Source of the DNA: Anaerolineae bacterium
Lineage (GTDB): Bacteria; Chloroflexota; Anaerolineae; JAFGEY01
Assembly: GCA_016929205.1 (NCBI GenBank)
Contig: JAFGJF010000032.1
Span: 1 to 36,568 of the forward strand
DNA: 36,568 nt
Reading direction: 5' to 3'
Part shown: in pieces, positions 1 to 8,708 of the stretch
Numbering within the stretch: the stretch's first letter is position 1
Layout: each line of letters begins with the position of its first letter
The notes under the pieces: generated by a model
The model's database searches: none
The model's input: the letters and a program-made list of their open reading frames with translations, nothing else
What the model was told of the DNA's origin: nothing
Made by a program: the position numbers and the translations under genes

Positions 1-20
1 CAGGATTCAAGCCAAAACGC

Positions 21-1064
21 TCATAGACTAGACACGTCAGGCTGGTGACGTCGTCGCAGCAGATTGAGATATCTGGGCAAGATGACCGAGTACATCCAGT
101 ACAGCAGATGAGAGGCCGGATAGTCGTACGCGCCGATGTGCGGCACATACCGTGCCCCCAGTCCTTGTTTGAACCGCCACACACCCCATAAGCGATCGTT
201 CTCATGCAGCGTGTCCGGTGCACCCCACATATCATATACAGTACAACCTACCGACTTGGCCCAACAAATGGCGTGCCATTGAAGGACGTAACTGGGCATC
301 CAGTTTCGGTGCTTGTCCGTCGACGCGCCATACATAAACCACACTTTGACACCAAAACGGAACAGAATCAAACCGGCAACGGCCTCATCTTCGACCTGTG
401 CCAGGAACATCTGAGCCATGCCGGCCTGGATAAACGTCTGCCAGGCATCCTGGTAATATGACAGCGGGCGAATCAGAAATCCGTCACGGTGTCCCGTTTC
501 AGCATACAATCTGTAAAAAAGTGGAATGTCCTCTACCGAACCGGGGGTGATTGTCACGCCTTTGCGTTCCCCCAGGCGAATATTGTACCGCGTCTTGCTC
601 TTCATCTCTGCCAACAAGGCATCTCGAGTGGGAGACAAATCGAGCAGGGCTGTGTTGCGAAACTGGATCTGCTCGTCTGAATAGCGCCAACCACGAGCAG
701 TCAAAGCGGTGACGACATCCGTCGCGTTTGTATCCGGATCGATCTTGAGGAAAATTGCACCCTGCCGGCGCGAAAACCGTTCCAGATCATCCAACACACA
801 TTGAAGCAGCTTTGGGCTGGCATAGTCCAATGCCGGACCCTTTGGCACGTACATGATACCCCAGGGCGTGTACGGCAAAGGACGGCGCAAAACCTGCGCT
901 GCGGCAACAGGTTTTCCGCCCTGTTCCCAAAGCAATCGAGTTGGCGTCCAGTTGTGGGCGCTTTTGACCTGTCCCCATTCCCAACTCTGCAACACGTGGT
1001 TGCCAGGCAACCTCGACAGAGCATCATTCCACGCGCTCGAATCGGTCTCTGTTCGATAGATCAT
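21..1064 (-). CDS. FemABX-family peptidoglycan bridge aminoacyltransferase (copy 1)
   Basis: This 347-residue protein belongs to the FemABX/MurM family, which transfers amino acids from aminoacyl-tRNA to the peptide stem of lipid II in the cytoplasm, building interpeptide bridges. Visible signs are the N-terminal HVLQSWEWGQVK segment, the VPKGPALDY stretch near residue 73, the family motif MKSKTRYNIRLGERKG at about 154-169, and a C-terminal GNAT-like half with MYGAS and YDMWGAPD. The length fits a FemX-type protein without the coiled-coil arm of FemA. It starts at an ATG overlapping the stop of the upstream paralogue by four bases (ATGA), so the two are probably translationally coupled. The amino acid added cannot be read from sequence. 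Confidence 0.9.
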   Translation of the reverse strand: MIYRTETDSSAWNDALSRLPGNHVLQSWEWGQVKSAHNWTPTRLLWEQGGKPVAAAQVLRRPLPYTPWGIMYVPKGPALDYASPKLLQCVLDDLERFSRRQGAIFLKIDPDTNATDVVTALTARGWRYSDEQIQFRNTALLDLSPTRDALLAEMKSKTRYNIRLGERKGVTITPGSVEDIPLFYRLYAETGHRDGFLIRPLSYYQDAWQTFIQAGMAQMFLAQVEDEAVAGLILFRFGVKVWFMYGASTDKHRNWMPSYVLQWHAICWAKSVGCTVYDMWGAPDTLHENDRLWGVWRFKQGLGARYVPHIGAYDYPASHLLYWMYSVILPRYLNLLRRRHQPDVSSL

Positions 1065-2092
1065 GATGCGTATCTGAACTTTAATGCCAGACGATACAAT
1101 CGGTAAAGCGGCTTGTTGTATATGCGATCAAATGCGCCAGCGTATCGTGTCACCTGACCGCCAAAGCCGCGCTTGAAACGATAAACACCCCACAATCCTT
1201 CACGGCGTTCCTCAAATTGCGCCTCCAACATCTCTTCATCCTCATCTGGGATGCCCCATAGATCATAGCTGGTGCAGCCTTGCTCTTGAGCCCAACAAAT
1301 AGCCGACCATTGCAAAGCATAGTTGGGCATTTTTGCGCGGTGCTCATTTCCGGACGCGCCATACATATACCATGCCCTGTCCCCAAAAGCAAAAGGCATA
1401 ACTGCCGCGACAGGTTGTCCTTGGAACGTAGCGACAAGAAGGCAAGCCCGGTGCGCAGGGACAAACAAATCAAAAGCCCGTTCATAATAACGCGGGCAAT
1501 GTACGTCGAATCCATCTCGATGGCCCGTCACAGCGAGCAGTCGCGTAAAAGCAGCAATGTCTTGGCGATGCCCCTGGCGAACCTGGATTCCCTTGCGCTC
1601 GGCAAGACGAATATTGTAGCGCGTTTTGCTCTTCATCCGCTTCAGGACATCATCCTGGCTACCAGAAATATCGATCAAGATCGTCCTCGGCGGCTGCACG
1701 GTATAAGGGCTGGGATAAAGCGCGTAACGGGACAGCGTGGAAGCCAGGTCCGAGTCCATCGAATCGGGTTCTATCTTGAGCAAGATAGCGCGCCGGGCGC
1801 GACAAACTTGATGGATGGCTGTGAACAGCGCACGACAGACAGCCTGATCTGTATAATCGACCAGCGGACCTTTAGGAATATAAGCCCTCGTTAACCCCCA
1901 TCTCAGGTGACGAAACAGCACCTGTGCGCCAGCGACGATCACGTCCCGAACTCTGACAACAACACGCTCTGTACGCCAACCAAATTCGGATTGGTGTACT
2001 CCCCATGTCGACGTTTGCAGTACGTGACCACCGGGATGGCCGATGACAAATTGATCCCATTCGTGGTCCAACACCTGGTATTTGACCTGCAC
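1061..2092 (-). CDS. FemABX-family peptidoglycan bridge aminoacyltransferase (copy 2)
   Basis: This is a paralogue of the downstream gene, with the same layout: HVLQTSTWGVHQ near the N terminus, a YIPKGPLVDYTD stretch, MKSKTRYNIRLAERKG in the middle and YDLWGIPDEDEE near the C terminus. It has a short acidic insertion there (DEDEEMLEAQFEERREG) that the other copy lacks. I chose the GTG at 2092 because it gives 343 residues, aligns with the start of copy 1 and follows a purine-rich GAGAGGAAAGAG sequence. An ATG at 2152 in the same frame would add 20 residues with no family similarity. About 110 bases separate it from the GTPase gene upstream, so it may or may not belong to the same transcript. 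Confidence 0.87.
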   Translation of the reverse strand: MQVKYQVLDHEWDQFVIGHPGGHVLQTSTWGVHQSEFGWRTERVVVRVRDVIVAGAQVLFRHLRWGLTRAYIPKGPLVDYTDQAVCRALFTAIHQVCRARRAILLKIEPDSMDSDLASTLSRYALYPSPYTVQPPRTILIDISGSQDDVLKRMKSKTRYNIRLAERKGIQVRQGHRQDIAAFTRLLAVTGHRDGFDVHCPRYYERAFDLFVPAHRACLLVATFQGQPVAAVMPFAFGDRAWYMYGASGNEHRAKMPNYALQWSAICWAQEQGCTSYDLWGIPDEDEEMLEAQFEERREGLWGVYRFKRGFGGQVTRYAGAFDRIYNKPLYRLYRLALKFRYAS

Positions 2093-2201
2093 GCGTGTCT
2101 CTTTCCTCTCTTGATAAGGATCGTCATTGTGACACATAAATACAGAGAACACCGGATACTGCCCGATGCTCTCCGTATGTAACTATCGCAGTACGCCTAG
2201 A

Positions 2202-2714
2202 TTAGATTTCTTTGGTTAATTCCAACAAGATCTGCTTGATGACAATCGGATCGGTCGCGATGCATTGGGCGACTTTGACATGCGGCTCCAGGTTCAAAAG
2301 ATCGCGCAACGCCCTGGGTGAAATGGCCCCTTCCAGATCTTGCTTGTTTGCAGCGACGATATAAGGCACACTCTCAAAACTCCGAAACAGCTTGATCAGT
2401 TTCTCGGCTGTACCAAAAGTCTCCGAGTCAGTGCTATCTACCATTACCACAAATCCGTCCATCTCTTTGGCCAAGATATCCCACATAAAGTCAAACCGAG
2501 GCTGTCCTGGCGTCCCATAGAGCTGAATCGTCATCTCTTTCAGGGTAGTACGGCCATAATCCATAGCTACGGTCGTCTCTTCTTTTCCCGGGGCCCCATT
2601 GCGCGTCAATTTGCGCTCCGTAGAAACGACCTCGATTTCACTGACGGCTTTGATGAATTCGGTTTTGCCAGCACTAAATGGCCCAGTAACGACAATTTTC
2701 AGCATTGGTTCCAT
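2202..2714 (-). CDS. CvnD-like small Ras-type GTPase
   Basis: This is a 170-residue single-domain GTPase. G1 is GPFSAGKT near residue 11. The G3 region reads YGTPGQPRFDFMWDIL, so the usual Asp of DxxG is Gly. G4 is NKQD. The TPGQ-RF-FMWD wording is what the CvnD GTPases of actinobacterial conservons and related prokaryotic Ras-like proteins show. Such proteins act as switches with Roadblock/LC7 partners or regulators. No Roadblock protein is visible here. The chosen ATG at 2714 lies four bases after the stop of the response regulator, with AAGGAG overlapping that stop. A longer form from 2762 would read into the regulator gene. Co-transcription with the kinase/phosphatase cluster is inferred from spacing. 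Confidence 0.85.
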   Translation of the reverse strand: MEPMLKIVVTGPFSAGKTEFIKAVSEIEVVSTERKLTRNGAPGKEETTVAMDYGRTTLKEMTIQLYGTPGQPRFDFMWDILAKEMDGFVVMVDSTDSETFGTAEKLIKLFRSFESVPYIVAANKQDLEGAISPRALRDLLNLEPHVKVAQCIATDPIVIKQILLELTKEI

Positions 2715-2718
2715 CGTC

Positions 2719-3438
2719 TTACTCCTTGGCCTGTTGGCGATAATCAATAAACTGGTATCCAATCCCGCGCTCGGTTAAAATGTATTGTGGATTCGCAGGA
2801 TCGACTTCGATCTTTTCGCGCAAATATCTGATGTACAATCTCAGGTATTGGATCTCGTCTCTGTATTCGTATCCCCACACCTTGGAAAGCAGCGTCTCGT
2901 GACTCATTACCCAGCCGGCATTATTAACCAGGTGATACAGCAAACGATATTCGGTCGGCCTTAGCCCAACTTTTTCCCCGCCTACCCACACCTCGTGCCT
3001 TTGGAAATCGATAGACAACCGGTCATCGATCCGGATCGCTTTTTTTTCCATCGTCGGTGGCATTTCGCTGCGACGTAACAGTGCTTTGACGCGACTGGAT
3101 AACTCTCTGGCGGAAAATGGTTTGGTCACATAATCATCCGCCCCCAGTTCCAGCCCGCGCACCTTGTCCGATTCTTCACTCTTGGCCGTTAGCATAATCA
3201 CGGGCACGTTTGACACAGCGCGAATATGCTGCAAGGTTTCAAACCCGTCCACCTCGGGCATCATGATATCGAGCAACACCAGATCGGGCAGCTCGTCACG
3301 AACTTTTCCCAGGGCTTCCAGCCCACTGGTCGCCTCACTGACACGATAGCCTTCCAGTTCAAGGTTCATACGGATAAATTTGGTCATTCTTGGCTCATCA
3401 TCGACAGCCAAGACGAGCCTTTTCTCAGAAGATTCCAT
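2719..3438 (-). CDS. OmpR/PhoB-family DNA-binding response regulator
   Basis: This 239-residue protein has a receiver domain (residues about 7-120) followed by a winged-helix Trans_Reg_C domain (about 135-232). The receiver carries the acidic pair DDE near 13-15, phosphoacceptor Asp57 in [13 protein letters not shown], Thr in MLTAK and Lys in YVTKPF, so it should accept a phosphoryl group. The effector domain shows [15 protein letters not shown], the recognition region [12 protein letters not shown] and the wing motif TERGIGYQF. It is KdpE-like in its C-terminal half. No histidine kinase lies next to it. The neighbours are a Ser/Thr kinase and phosphatase, so input may come from elsewhere or through cross-talk. 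Overlap with the GTPase ribosome-binding site suggests coupled translation. Confidence 0.93.
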   Translation of the reverse strand: MESSEKRLVLAVDDEPRMTKFIRMNLELEGYRVSEATSGLEALGKVRDELPDLVLLDIMMPEVDGFETLQHIRAVSNVPVIMLTAKSEESDKVRGLELGADDYVTKPFSARELSSRVKALLRRSEMPPTMEKKAIRIDDRLSIDFQRHEVWVGGEKVGLRPTEYRLLYHLVNNAGWVMSHETLLSKVWGYEYRDEIQYLRLYIRYLREKIEVDPANPQYILTERGIGYQFIDYRQQAKE

Positions 3439-3504
3439 AGTTCAAATCAAAAAAGCAAAATACAAACGGTTTTGGCATCACAACACTGTGCCCCAAAGGC
3501 CGCG

Positions 3505-3750
3505 CTACTCGCGGAAAAAGAGGTCAATCTCGCCCCGCGTCTCTTCACTTGGCATCACTTCAACAAAGCTAATACGATGCCATGGGAAAATGACCGAGAC
3601 AGTCTCCGGAGCAACGTAATGCAACGACTTGCCATCTCGTTTCCTGGGGTTAGTAAACGAGACCGCTTGGTCGGTAGGCTGTGGCAATTCGTCAACTTCG
3701 GCTAAAAAAGGGTCTTCTCCCATGACATGGACAAGTACGGTCACTGGCAT
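3505..3750 (-). CDS. Small conserved-looking protein of unknown function
   Basis: This 81-residue protein has no family I recognise. It starts with an ATG preceded by GGAGTCAGAGT, a good ribosome-binding site. It has no signal peptide, membrane segment or cysteine. It begins with MPVTVLVHVMGEDPFLAEVDELP, which looks like a beta-strand-rich start, and ends with an acidic SEETRGEIDLFFRE. It contains a basic turn (NPRKRDGK) and an FPWHRISFVEVMPSEE segment. It lies between the FHA gene and the response regulator with short gaps, all in one direction, so it is probably part of the signalling operon. It could be an adaptor or ligand of the FHA domain, but nothing in the sequence proves that. Confidence 0.7.
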   Translation of the reverse strand: MPVTVLVHVMGEDPFLAEVDELPQPTDQAVSFTNPRKRDGKSLHYVAPETVSVIFPWHRISFVEVMPSEETRGEIDLFFRE

Positions 3751-3773
3751 ACTCTGACTCCTTGTATTGTTTT

Positions 3774-4286
3774 TTAGGGCTGATCAAAATGAACCGTCAT
3801 AGATAACTTGCTCAATCGGATCTCGTCGTTATCGTTTAGGGCGTGAGGAAGGTAGGGGGTCAACCGACGACCGTTCAAAAACGTGCCATTCAGACTGCCC
3901 AGGTCTTCGAGAAAAAGTGCCGATCCTTTGCGCGTAATTTTGGCATGGCGGCGTGAAACCCCCTTCGACATGCCTTCATCCTCGGTCAAATCAATTTCCG
4001 GGAACGTTGCGCTTGTTGCGTCTAGCCGCCCGATGTTGATTTCCTTGTTCATGGTCAGCTCGATTTGACGGCCACTGTCGAGGATCAACGCCCGGACTTT
4101 GAGCGGACGCGAGTCTGATCCACCATACGAATCATCCAGTTCCAACTCGGCATCCATCCATCTGACGTCGTCGGTTGCGAGCGGATCCGTTCGCTTTTGT
4201 CCCTCGGCCAACACATACGCGCCGCATTCATCACAAAACAGCGTATTCTCGGGATGGCTTTTCCCACATGAAGGGCATTTAATCAT
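3774..4286 (-). CDS. Zinc-ribbon and FHA-domain protein
   Basis: This 170-residue cytosolic protein starts with a zinc ribbon (CPSCGK and FCDECG, residues 4-22) and ends with a forkhead-associated domain (about 80-165). The FHA landmarks are present: INIGRLD, the SRRHAKI loop and LGSLNGTFLNG with its Asn. FHA domains bind phosphothreonine peptides, so this is the expected reader of the kinase encoded upstream. The linker is acidic (DAELELDDS). It starts at ATG 4286 after AAGGAGG and overlaps the end of the J/VWA gene by eight bases, which suggests coupled translation. Short FHA proteins of this build are typical downstream targets of bacterial Ser/Thr kinases. Confidence 0.92.
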   Translation of the reverse strand: MIKCPSCGKSHPENTLFCDECGAYVLAEGQKRTDPLATDDVRWMDAELELDDSYGGSDSRPLKVRALILDSGRQIELTMNKEINIGRLDATSATFPEIDLTEDEGMSKGVSRRHAKITRKGSALFLEDLGSLNGTFLNGRRLTPYLPHALNDNDEIRLSKLSMTVHFDQP

Positions 4287-5757
4287 AGCCTACCTCCTTG
4301 GGCAACGTTGAAAGGCTTCGCGTGCCATAACGAATCTTTTTACGGCCCTCAGGTGACAAGTGTCCGGTTCTGGCCAACCGGCCGGCTTCGAGCAAAGCGG
4401 CTTTGGCCAGTTCATTTTCACCCAGGTTGAGCAAACGTGTCGCCATCGTCTCTAATCGCTGGCTGGCTCGTTCAACATCACCTTCTTCCAATTCGTTCAT
4501 TGTCTTTTCCTGCATTTTATAGATTGCCAGTTTGCTCAAAATGCCTACGACGCTTGCAGGCACATATTGATCTGAGACAACGTCCTTTGTTATTTCAATT
4601 TCGAGATTCGCTACAACCCTTTCCGGGGACCGGCGTACCGATGGAATATCGGCGTGGAGCTCGATTTGGGCAAGATGTACCTTGCCGAGGGCCTGAGGGC
4701 CAACCATCAGCGACAAAAGAAGTACACAAGGCTGATCCGTGCCCAACTGTCCCAAGGTAATTTTGTCTTGGCGGATGGACAGCCGCTCGAGATAGGGCGA
4801 AACGCGGAACGCCTCCTGAAGCCGAACATCGTTCGAGAAATTAAAGCTTATATCCAGATCACGAGCAATGACCGCCGAAAGTGCATGGATACAGTCCCGG
4901 AAAAAGGTCGTCACCTTGGCCGCCGAATCAATGTACATCGACATGCCACTACTCTGACGGGCGATCTCGTCCAATAATTTGTCATTCCAATCCTGACCTA
5001 TGCCCATTGTGCTGATGCCAATCTTGCGCATATTGGCCGCTTTGGCTTCCTCGACGCACTGTTCTTCGTCTCCATAGGTCTGCCCATCGGTCAACAGAAT
5101 AAGATGATTAACCATATCCGGCGAACGCCAGCGATCGATCTCTCCTAATCCCATCAGTATGCCCTGCAAGATTTCCGTTCCGCCAGAACTGCGCAGCGTG
5201 CTTACCCGGGATTTGGCATAGGCTTTGTTGATCCGGGATTGCCCCGGAATAACGACCTCGGCACGGTCACTAAACGTCACCAATGAAAAGACATCGGCAT
5301 CGTCCAAAAAGTCGATGATAAAGTTGGTTGCATCTTTGACGCGCTGGAGCCTGACACCCTGCATCGAGGTGCTGCGATCGATGACCAAGCATAAATTCAG
5401 CGGAAGCCGCTTGATCTCTAGGCCAACACGAGGATAGATCTCGAGCAAAAGGTATAAAACCTGCTCTTCGTGCAGTTGAGGCAAAGATTGATGGCTGAGC
5501 GTTTGTTTCATCACCAGGGTAGAGCGCTCTGCCAGCCCTTCCTTTTCACGCCACAGATCGTAGGCCTTTTTTTGCTTGGGATCGTTTAGTATCTCGTACG
5601 CTTCTTGGACTTGACGAAAACGTTCTTCGGCACCAGGCTCAACACTGATGTCGGGATGAAAACGACGGACCAGGGTTCGATAAGCGTCCTTGATCTCTTG
5701 TAATGTCGCCGACGAATCTAATTCCAGTGCTGCGTAATAGTCCTTGTGAACATCCAT
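4279..5757 (-). CDS. J-domain/von Willebrand factor A fusion protein
   Basis: This 492-residue protein joins two domains. Residues 4-75 are a DnaJ J-domain with the diagnostic HPD in RRFHPDIS, the part that stimulates Hsp70 ATPase. Residues about 120-290 are a von Willebrand A domain with MIDAS residues DRSTS and a later LLTDGQTYG, so metal-dependent protein binding is expected. The remainder (about 300-492) is beta-rich and then helical, as in YfbK/chloride-channel-type VWA proteins. There is no zinc finger, Gly/Phe region or membrane segment, so it is not a true DnaJ. It overlaps the FHA gene and sits just downstream of the PP2C gene. A role as a scaffold that brings Hsp70 to a kinase-regulated complex is inference. 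Confidence 0.9.
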   Translation of the reverse strand: MDVHKDYYAALELDSSATLQEIKDAYRTLVRRFHPDISVEPGAEERFRQVQEAYEILNDPKQKKAYDLWREKEGLAERSTLVMKQTLSHQSLPQLHEEQVLYLLLEIYPRVGLEIKRLPLNLCLVIDRSTSMQGVRLQRVKDATNFIIDFLDDADVFSLVTFSDRAEVVIPGQSRINKAYAKSRVSTLRSSGGTEILQGILMGLGEIDRWRSPDMVNHLILLTDGQTYGDEEQCVEEAKAANMRKIGISTMGIGQDWNDKLLDEIARQSSGMSMYIDSAAKVTTFFRDCIHALSAVIARDLDISFNFSNDVRLQEAFRVSPYLERLSIRQDKITLGQLGTDQPCVLLLSLMVGPQALGKVHLAQIELHADIPSVRRSPERVVANLEIEITKDVVSDQYVPASVVGILSKLAIYKMQEKTMNELEEGDVERASQRLETMATRLLNLGENELAKAALLEAGRLARTGHLSPEGRKKIRYGTRSLSTLPKEVGYD

Positions 5758-5792
5758 ACCTGTACTCTTTCTTCCCCGCCTTTAGCTGGCCC

Positions 5793-6641
5793 TCAGCTTT
5801 TTACTCGAACCAACACGGCGGTAATGTTGTCCGTGCCTCCGTTTTCATTAGCCTTGGCAATCAGACGATGACAGGCTGCCTGTGGCGACGTCTCGGCATT
5901 GACAATAGATAGGATATCCGCTTCCGGCACCATACCCCACAAGCCATCACAACACAACAATAGCGATGCACTTGATGGCAAGGACTGCAAATAGGTGTCC
6001 ACTTCGAGACTTCCTGCGCGACCCACTGCACGGTACAAGACGTTCCGCTGGGGATGGGTCTTGGCTTCTTCGGGCGTGATTTGGCCCAGCTCGATCAGAC
6101 GATTAACCAAAGAATGATCCTGTGTAATCTGACGAATGCTGTTGCGGCTGACAAGATAGGCTCGGCTGTCACCAACATGAGCAATAAAGGCATTCGTCCC
6201 CAGGACAAACGCGCAAGTCAGAGTGGTTCCCCCTTTGGGAAATGTTTCATAGATCTTGGCATTCGCAGCCACAATGGCCTCTGTCAAAACCTGGTTGATC
6301 GGCGCGCGACTGGCTGATGTGCCACTGGCGAGCAGAAAAGGTTCGTAAATCTCTCGCAATACCCAGTTGGCCACCAACCGCGTCGCCATATCGCTGGCCT
6401 GCTCGCCATTTTCGTACCCGCCCATACCATCTGAGACAATGTACAGACCGATTGTCTGCAAGTCTTGTTCTTGAGACAAAACAGCATTCAGCGTAAAGAG
6501 TGCATCTTGATTGGTCTCTCGCACCAGTCCTTTGTCCGTTGCTGCGCCCACCAACAGCGAGAGTGACCCGCTCTCTTCTACATCCGGCAACGTTGATAAA
6601 GAAGGCTGTTTTTTGACAAAGAGCCGCTTGAACAATTCCAT
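5793..6641 (-). CDS. PP2C-type Ser/Thr protein phosphatase
   Basis: This 282-residue cytosolic PPM/PP2C phosphatase should remove phosphate from Ser/Thr targets of the adjacent kinase. The metal-binding motifs are all present: RETNQDALF, VSDGMGGYENG, HVGDSRAYL, the QDHSLVNRLIELG helix region, LLCCDGLWGMV and GGTDNITAVLV. The first ~35 residues are not part of the catalytic fold. ATG 6641 is preferred because GAGG lies six bases upstream. An in-frame TTG at 6659 would add six residues that cover the ribosome-binding site. The gene is 24 bases downstream of the kinase gene, the classic kinase/phosphatase pairing. Confidence 0.95.
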   Translation of the reverse strand: MELFKRLFVKKQPSLSTLPDVEESGSLSLLVGAATDKGLVRETNQDALFTLNAVLSQEQDLQTIGLYIVSDGMGGYENGEQASDMATRLVANWVLREIYEPFLLASGTSASRAPINQVLTEAIVAANAKIYETFPKGGTTLTCAFVLGTNAFIAHVGDSRAYLVSRNSIRQITQDHSLVNRLIELGQITPEEAKTHPQRNVLYRAVGRAGSLEVDTYLQSLPSSASLLLCCDGLWGMVPEADILSIVNAETSPQAACHRLIAKANENGGTDNITAVLVRVKS

Positions 6642-6665
6642 ACCTTTCCTCACTCGCAATCGCCA

Positions 6666-8615
6666 CTATCGTAGCAAGGCGTACACCCGGCCATTTCTGG
6701 CTGTGGTAAAGACCAGATTTTCCCAAACGGCGGGCGTAGAAACGATCCCGCTCCCGGCGTTAAATTTCCAAATCAAGTCACCCGAACGCGCATCCAGGCA
6801 ATACAGATGACCATCATTGGAACCAATGTAGACAAATTCGTCGGTAACAACAGGTGAAGACCCGATTGCTCCCTCGGTTTCGGTAAACGTCCAAACAATA
6901 CGGCCCTTGGTATAATCAAAGGCATACACACTGCCCTTCGACGTAGCAATATAGACCAGCCCGAGCGGCTCAGAAATGGCCGGGGAAGATGAGATCATCC
7001 CATCTGTGCGCTGCTTCCACACCAACCAACCTGCTTGTGCATCAATGGCATACATGTACCAATCCAGCGATCCAATATAGACGCACACATCGTACACCAA
7101 TGGAGACGAGAGTACCGGCCGGTTGGTCGAAAACTTCCATTTCAGCTTCATCGACTGAATCTCAACCGCATAGATGTTTGTATCATCCGAGCCAAAGTAA
7201 ACAAGCTCGTTGGCGATACAAGGAGAAGAACGAACGTGATCTTCGGCTTCAAACTTCCAAAACTGGCGCCCGCTCCTCGCGTCCAGGTTGTACAAAAAGT
7301 GATCGTCGGAGCCAAAGAACACATGCCCCATCGCCTCACGCGGCGAAGAACGGATTTTATCTCGAGACGGGCTCGTCCAGATCAGACGGCCATCATCTTT
7401 GGTCACCGCGCGAAAGATGTTGTCTTCAGAACCGAAAAACACAAACCCTTCCCATATGCAGGGTTGGCTTACAACGCCGGCTTCGGCAGGGTATTTCCAG
7501 ATAAACGAACCATCCTTGGCATCGAGGGCATAGAGGTTGTGATCGTACGATCCAACGTACAACACGCCGTCGCTAATGACGGGTGAAGACGTGATCATGT
7601 CTTCACAGGCGAATTCCCACACCGACAGCACGTTACCGGTTTCGGAAAAAGAAAGCGCCGAGGTGGCAGCAAGCGCCGCCGTAGACGTAATACCTTCGGG
7701 GGCAACGACCGCCTGACCCGCTAATGGCATAACGGCCCTGGGGCGAATCAACGATTCCAACGCCTGTTTAAAGTCATCAGCCGAAGCAAATCGTTTATCC
7801 ACTTCATATTCTAAGGCCTTCATCACCAGCGCTTCAAGCGATTCCGAAACCTTGGGATTCAGAGAACGAACCGGTCGTTCGTGAAATGTAAAAGGAGGCT
7901 CGTCCTGTGGATTGTGTCGGGTCAACAGGTGATGCATTGTCGCACCAAGGGCATACAGATCGCCACGAGGTTCTGCCGCGCCACGATATTGCTCGGGCGG
8001 TGTATACCCTTCAGTGCCAATCATCGTGCCACGCTGTGCCCCCTGGAATTTCTTGGCAATGCCAAAATCGATCAAAACGATCCGTCCGTGCTGGTTGAGC
8101 ATAATGTTCGACGGCTTCAAATCACGAAAAATGATCGGCTCTGGTTCGTGATTGTGCAGATAGCTCAATACGTCGCATATCTGGATCGCCCAATCGATCA
8201 CCTTTTCCTGCTCAACCGGCTCGGGCCTTTTCTCGATCAAGGATTGTAGATCCGTTCCATCGATATACTCCATGATCAAAAAGGTACGATCGCCCTCGCT
8301 AAAATAGTCAAAAACCTGCACGACAGCGTGATGGTTCAAAGTGGCCATCACATTTGCCTCGCGGTCAAAATGCTGCCGGTACAGATCGCGCAAGTGTGAG
8401 TCTGGGGCCGTATTATACATCTCTTTGACCGCGCATATCCTCGAAGTTTGCTCGAAACGCAGATCGCGCGCTTTGTAAACCATAGCCATACCACCACTCG
8501 CTACGTCTCCCAAGATCTCATACCGTCCCTGAAGGACAACACCAGGTCTAAGCGTCCCTTCTGGGCTCACATTGTCAAAAGTAGTTGTTGCTCGTCGTGT
8601 TGACGCTGGTACCAT
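6666..8615 (-). CDS. Ser/Thr protein kinase with C-terminal PQQ-type beta-propeller
   Basis: This protein of about 649 residues has a Hanks-type kinase domain (about 28-290) and a propeller (about 330-649). Kinase marks are the Gly loop DVASGGMAMVYKA, the catalytic Lys in CAVKEMY, FRDLKPSNIML (Phe replaces His of HRD), IDFGIAKKF and the TEGYTPPEQY activation segment. The propeller shows about eight repeats, each with an SSP-like turn, a GS-D strand and a DA--G--W end, as in PQQ/BamB-like proteins. The Ala-rich linker is too short and polar for a convincing membrane helix, so kinase and propeller are probably both cytosolic. ATG 8615 has GGGAG eight bases upstream. A TTG at 8681 is a weaker alternative. 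It heads the signalling operon. Confidence 0.93.
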   Translation of the reverse strand: MVPASTRRATTTFDNVSPEGTLRPGVVLQGRYEILGDVASGGMAMVYKARDLRFEQTSRICAVKEMYNTAPDSHLRDLYRQHFDREANVMATLNHHAVVQVFDYFSEGDRTFLIMEYIDGTDLQSLIEKRPEPVEQEKVIDWAIQICDVLSYLHNHEPEPIIFRDLKPSNIMLNQHGRIVLIDFGIAKKFQGAQRGTMIGTEGYTPPEQYRGAAEPRGDLYALGATMHHLLTRHNPQDEPPFTFHERPVRSLNPKVSESLEALVMKALEYEVDKRFASADDFKQALESLIRPRAVMPLAGQAVVAPEGITSTAALAATSALSFSETGNVLSVWEFACEDMITSSPVISDGVLYVGSYDHNLYALDAKDGSFIWKYPAEAGVVSQPCIWEGFVFFGSEDNIFRAVTKDDGRLIWTSPSRDKIRSSPREAMGHVFFGSDDHFLYNLDARSGRQFWKFEAEDHVRSSPCIANELVYFGSDDTNIYAVEIQSMKLKWKFSTNRPVLSSPLVYDVCVYIGSLDWYMYAIDAQAGWLVWKQRTDGMISSSPAISEPLGLVYIATSKGSVYAFDYTKGRIVWTFTETEGAIGSSPVVTDEFVYIGSNDGHLYCLDARSGDLIWKFNAGSGIVSTPAVWENLVFTTARNGRVYALLR

Positions 8616-8708
8616 GGAACAATCTCCCACTTGGCTCTTTGGCAAAAAACGCAACGCGTAGGAATGATATGCTGAGTGCAATCAAAAATCCAGATCATTT
8701 ACTTGTCA

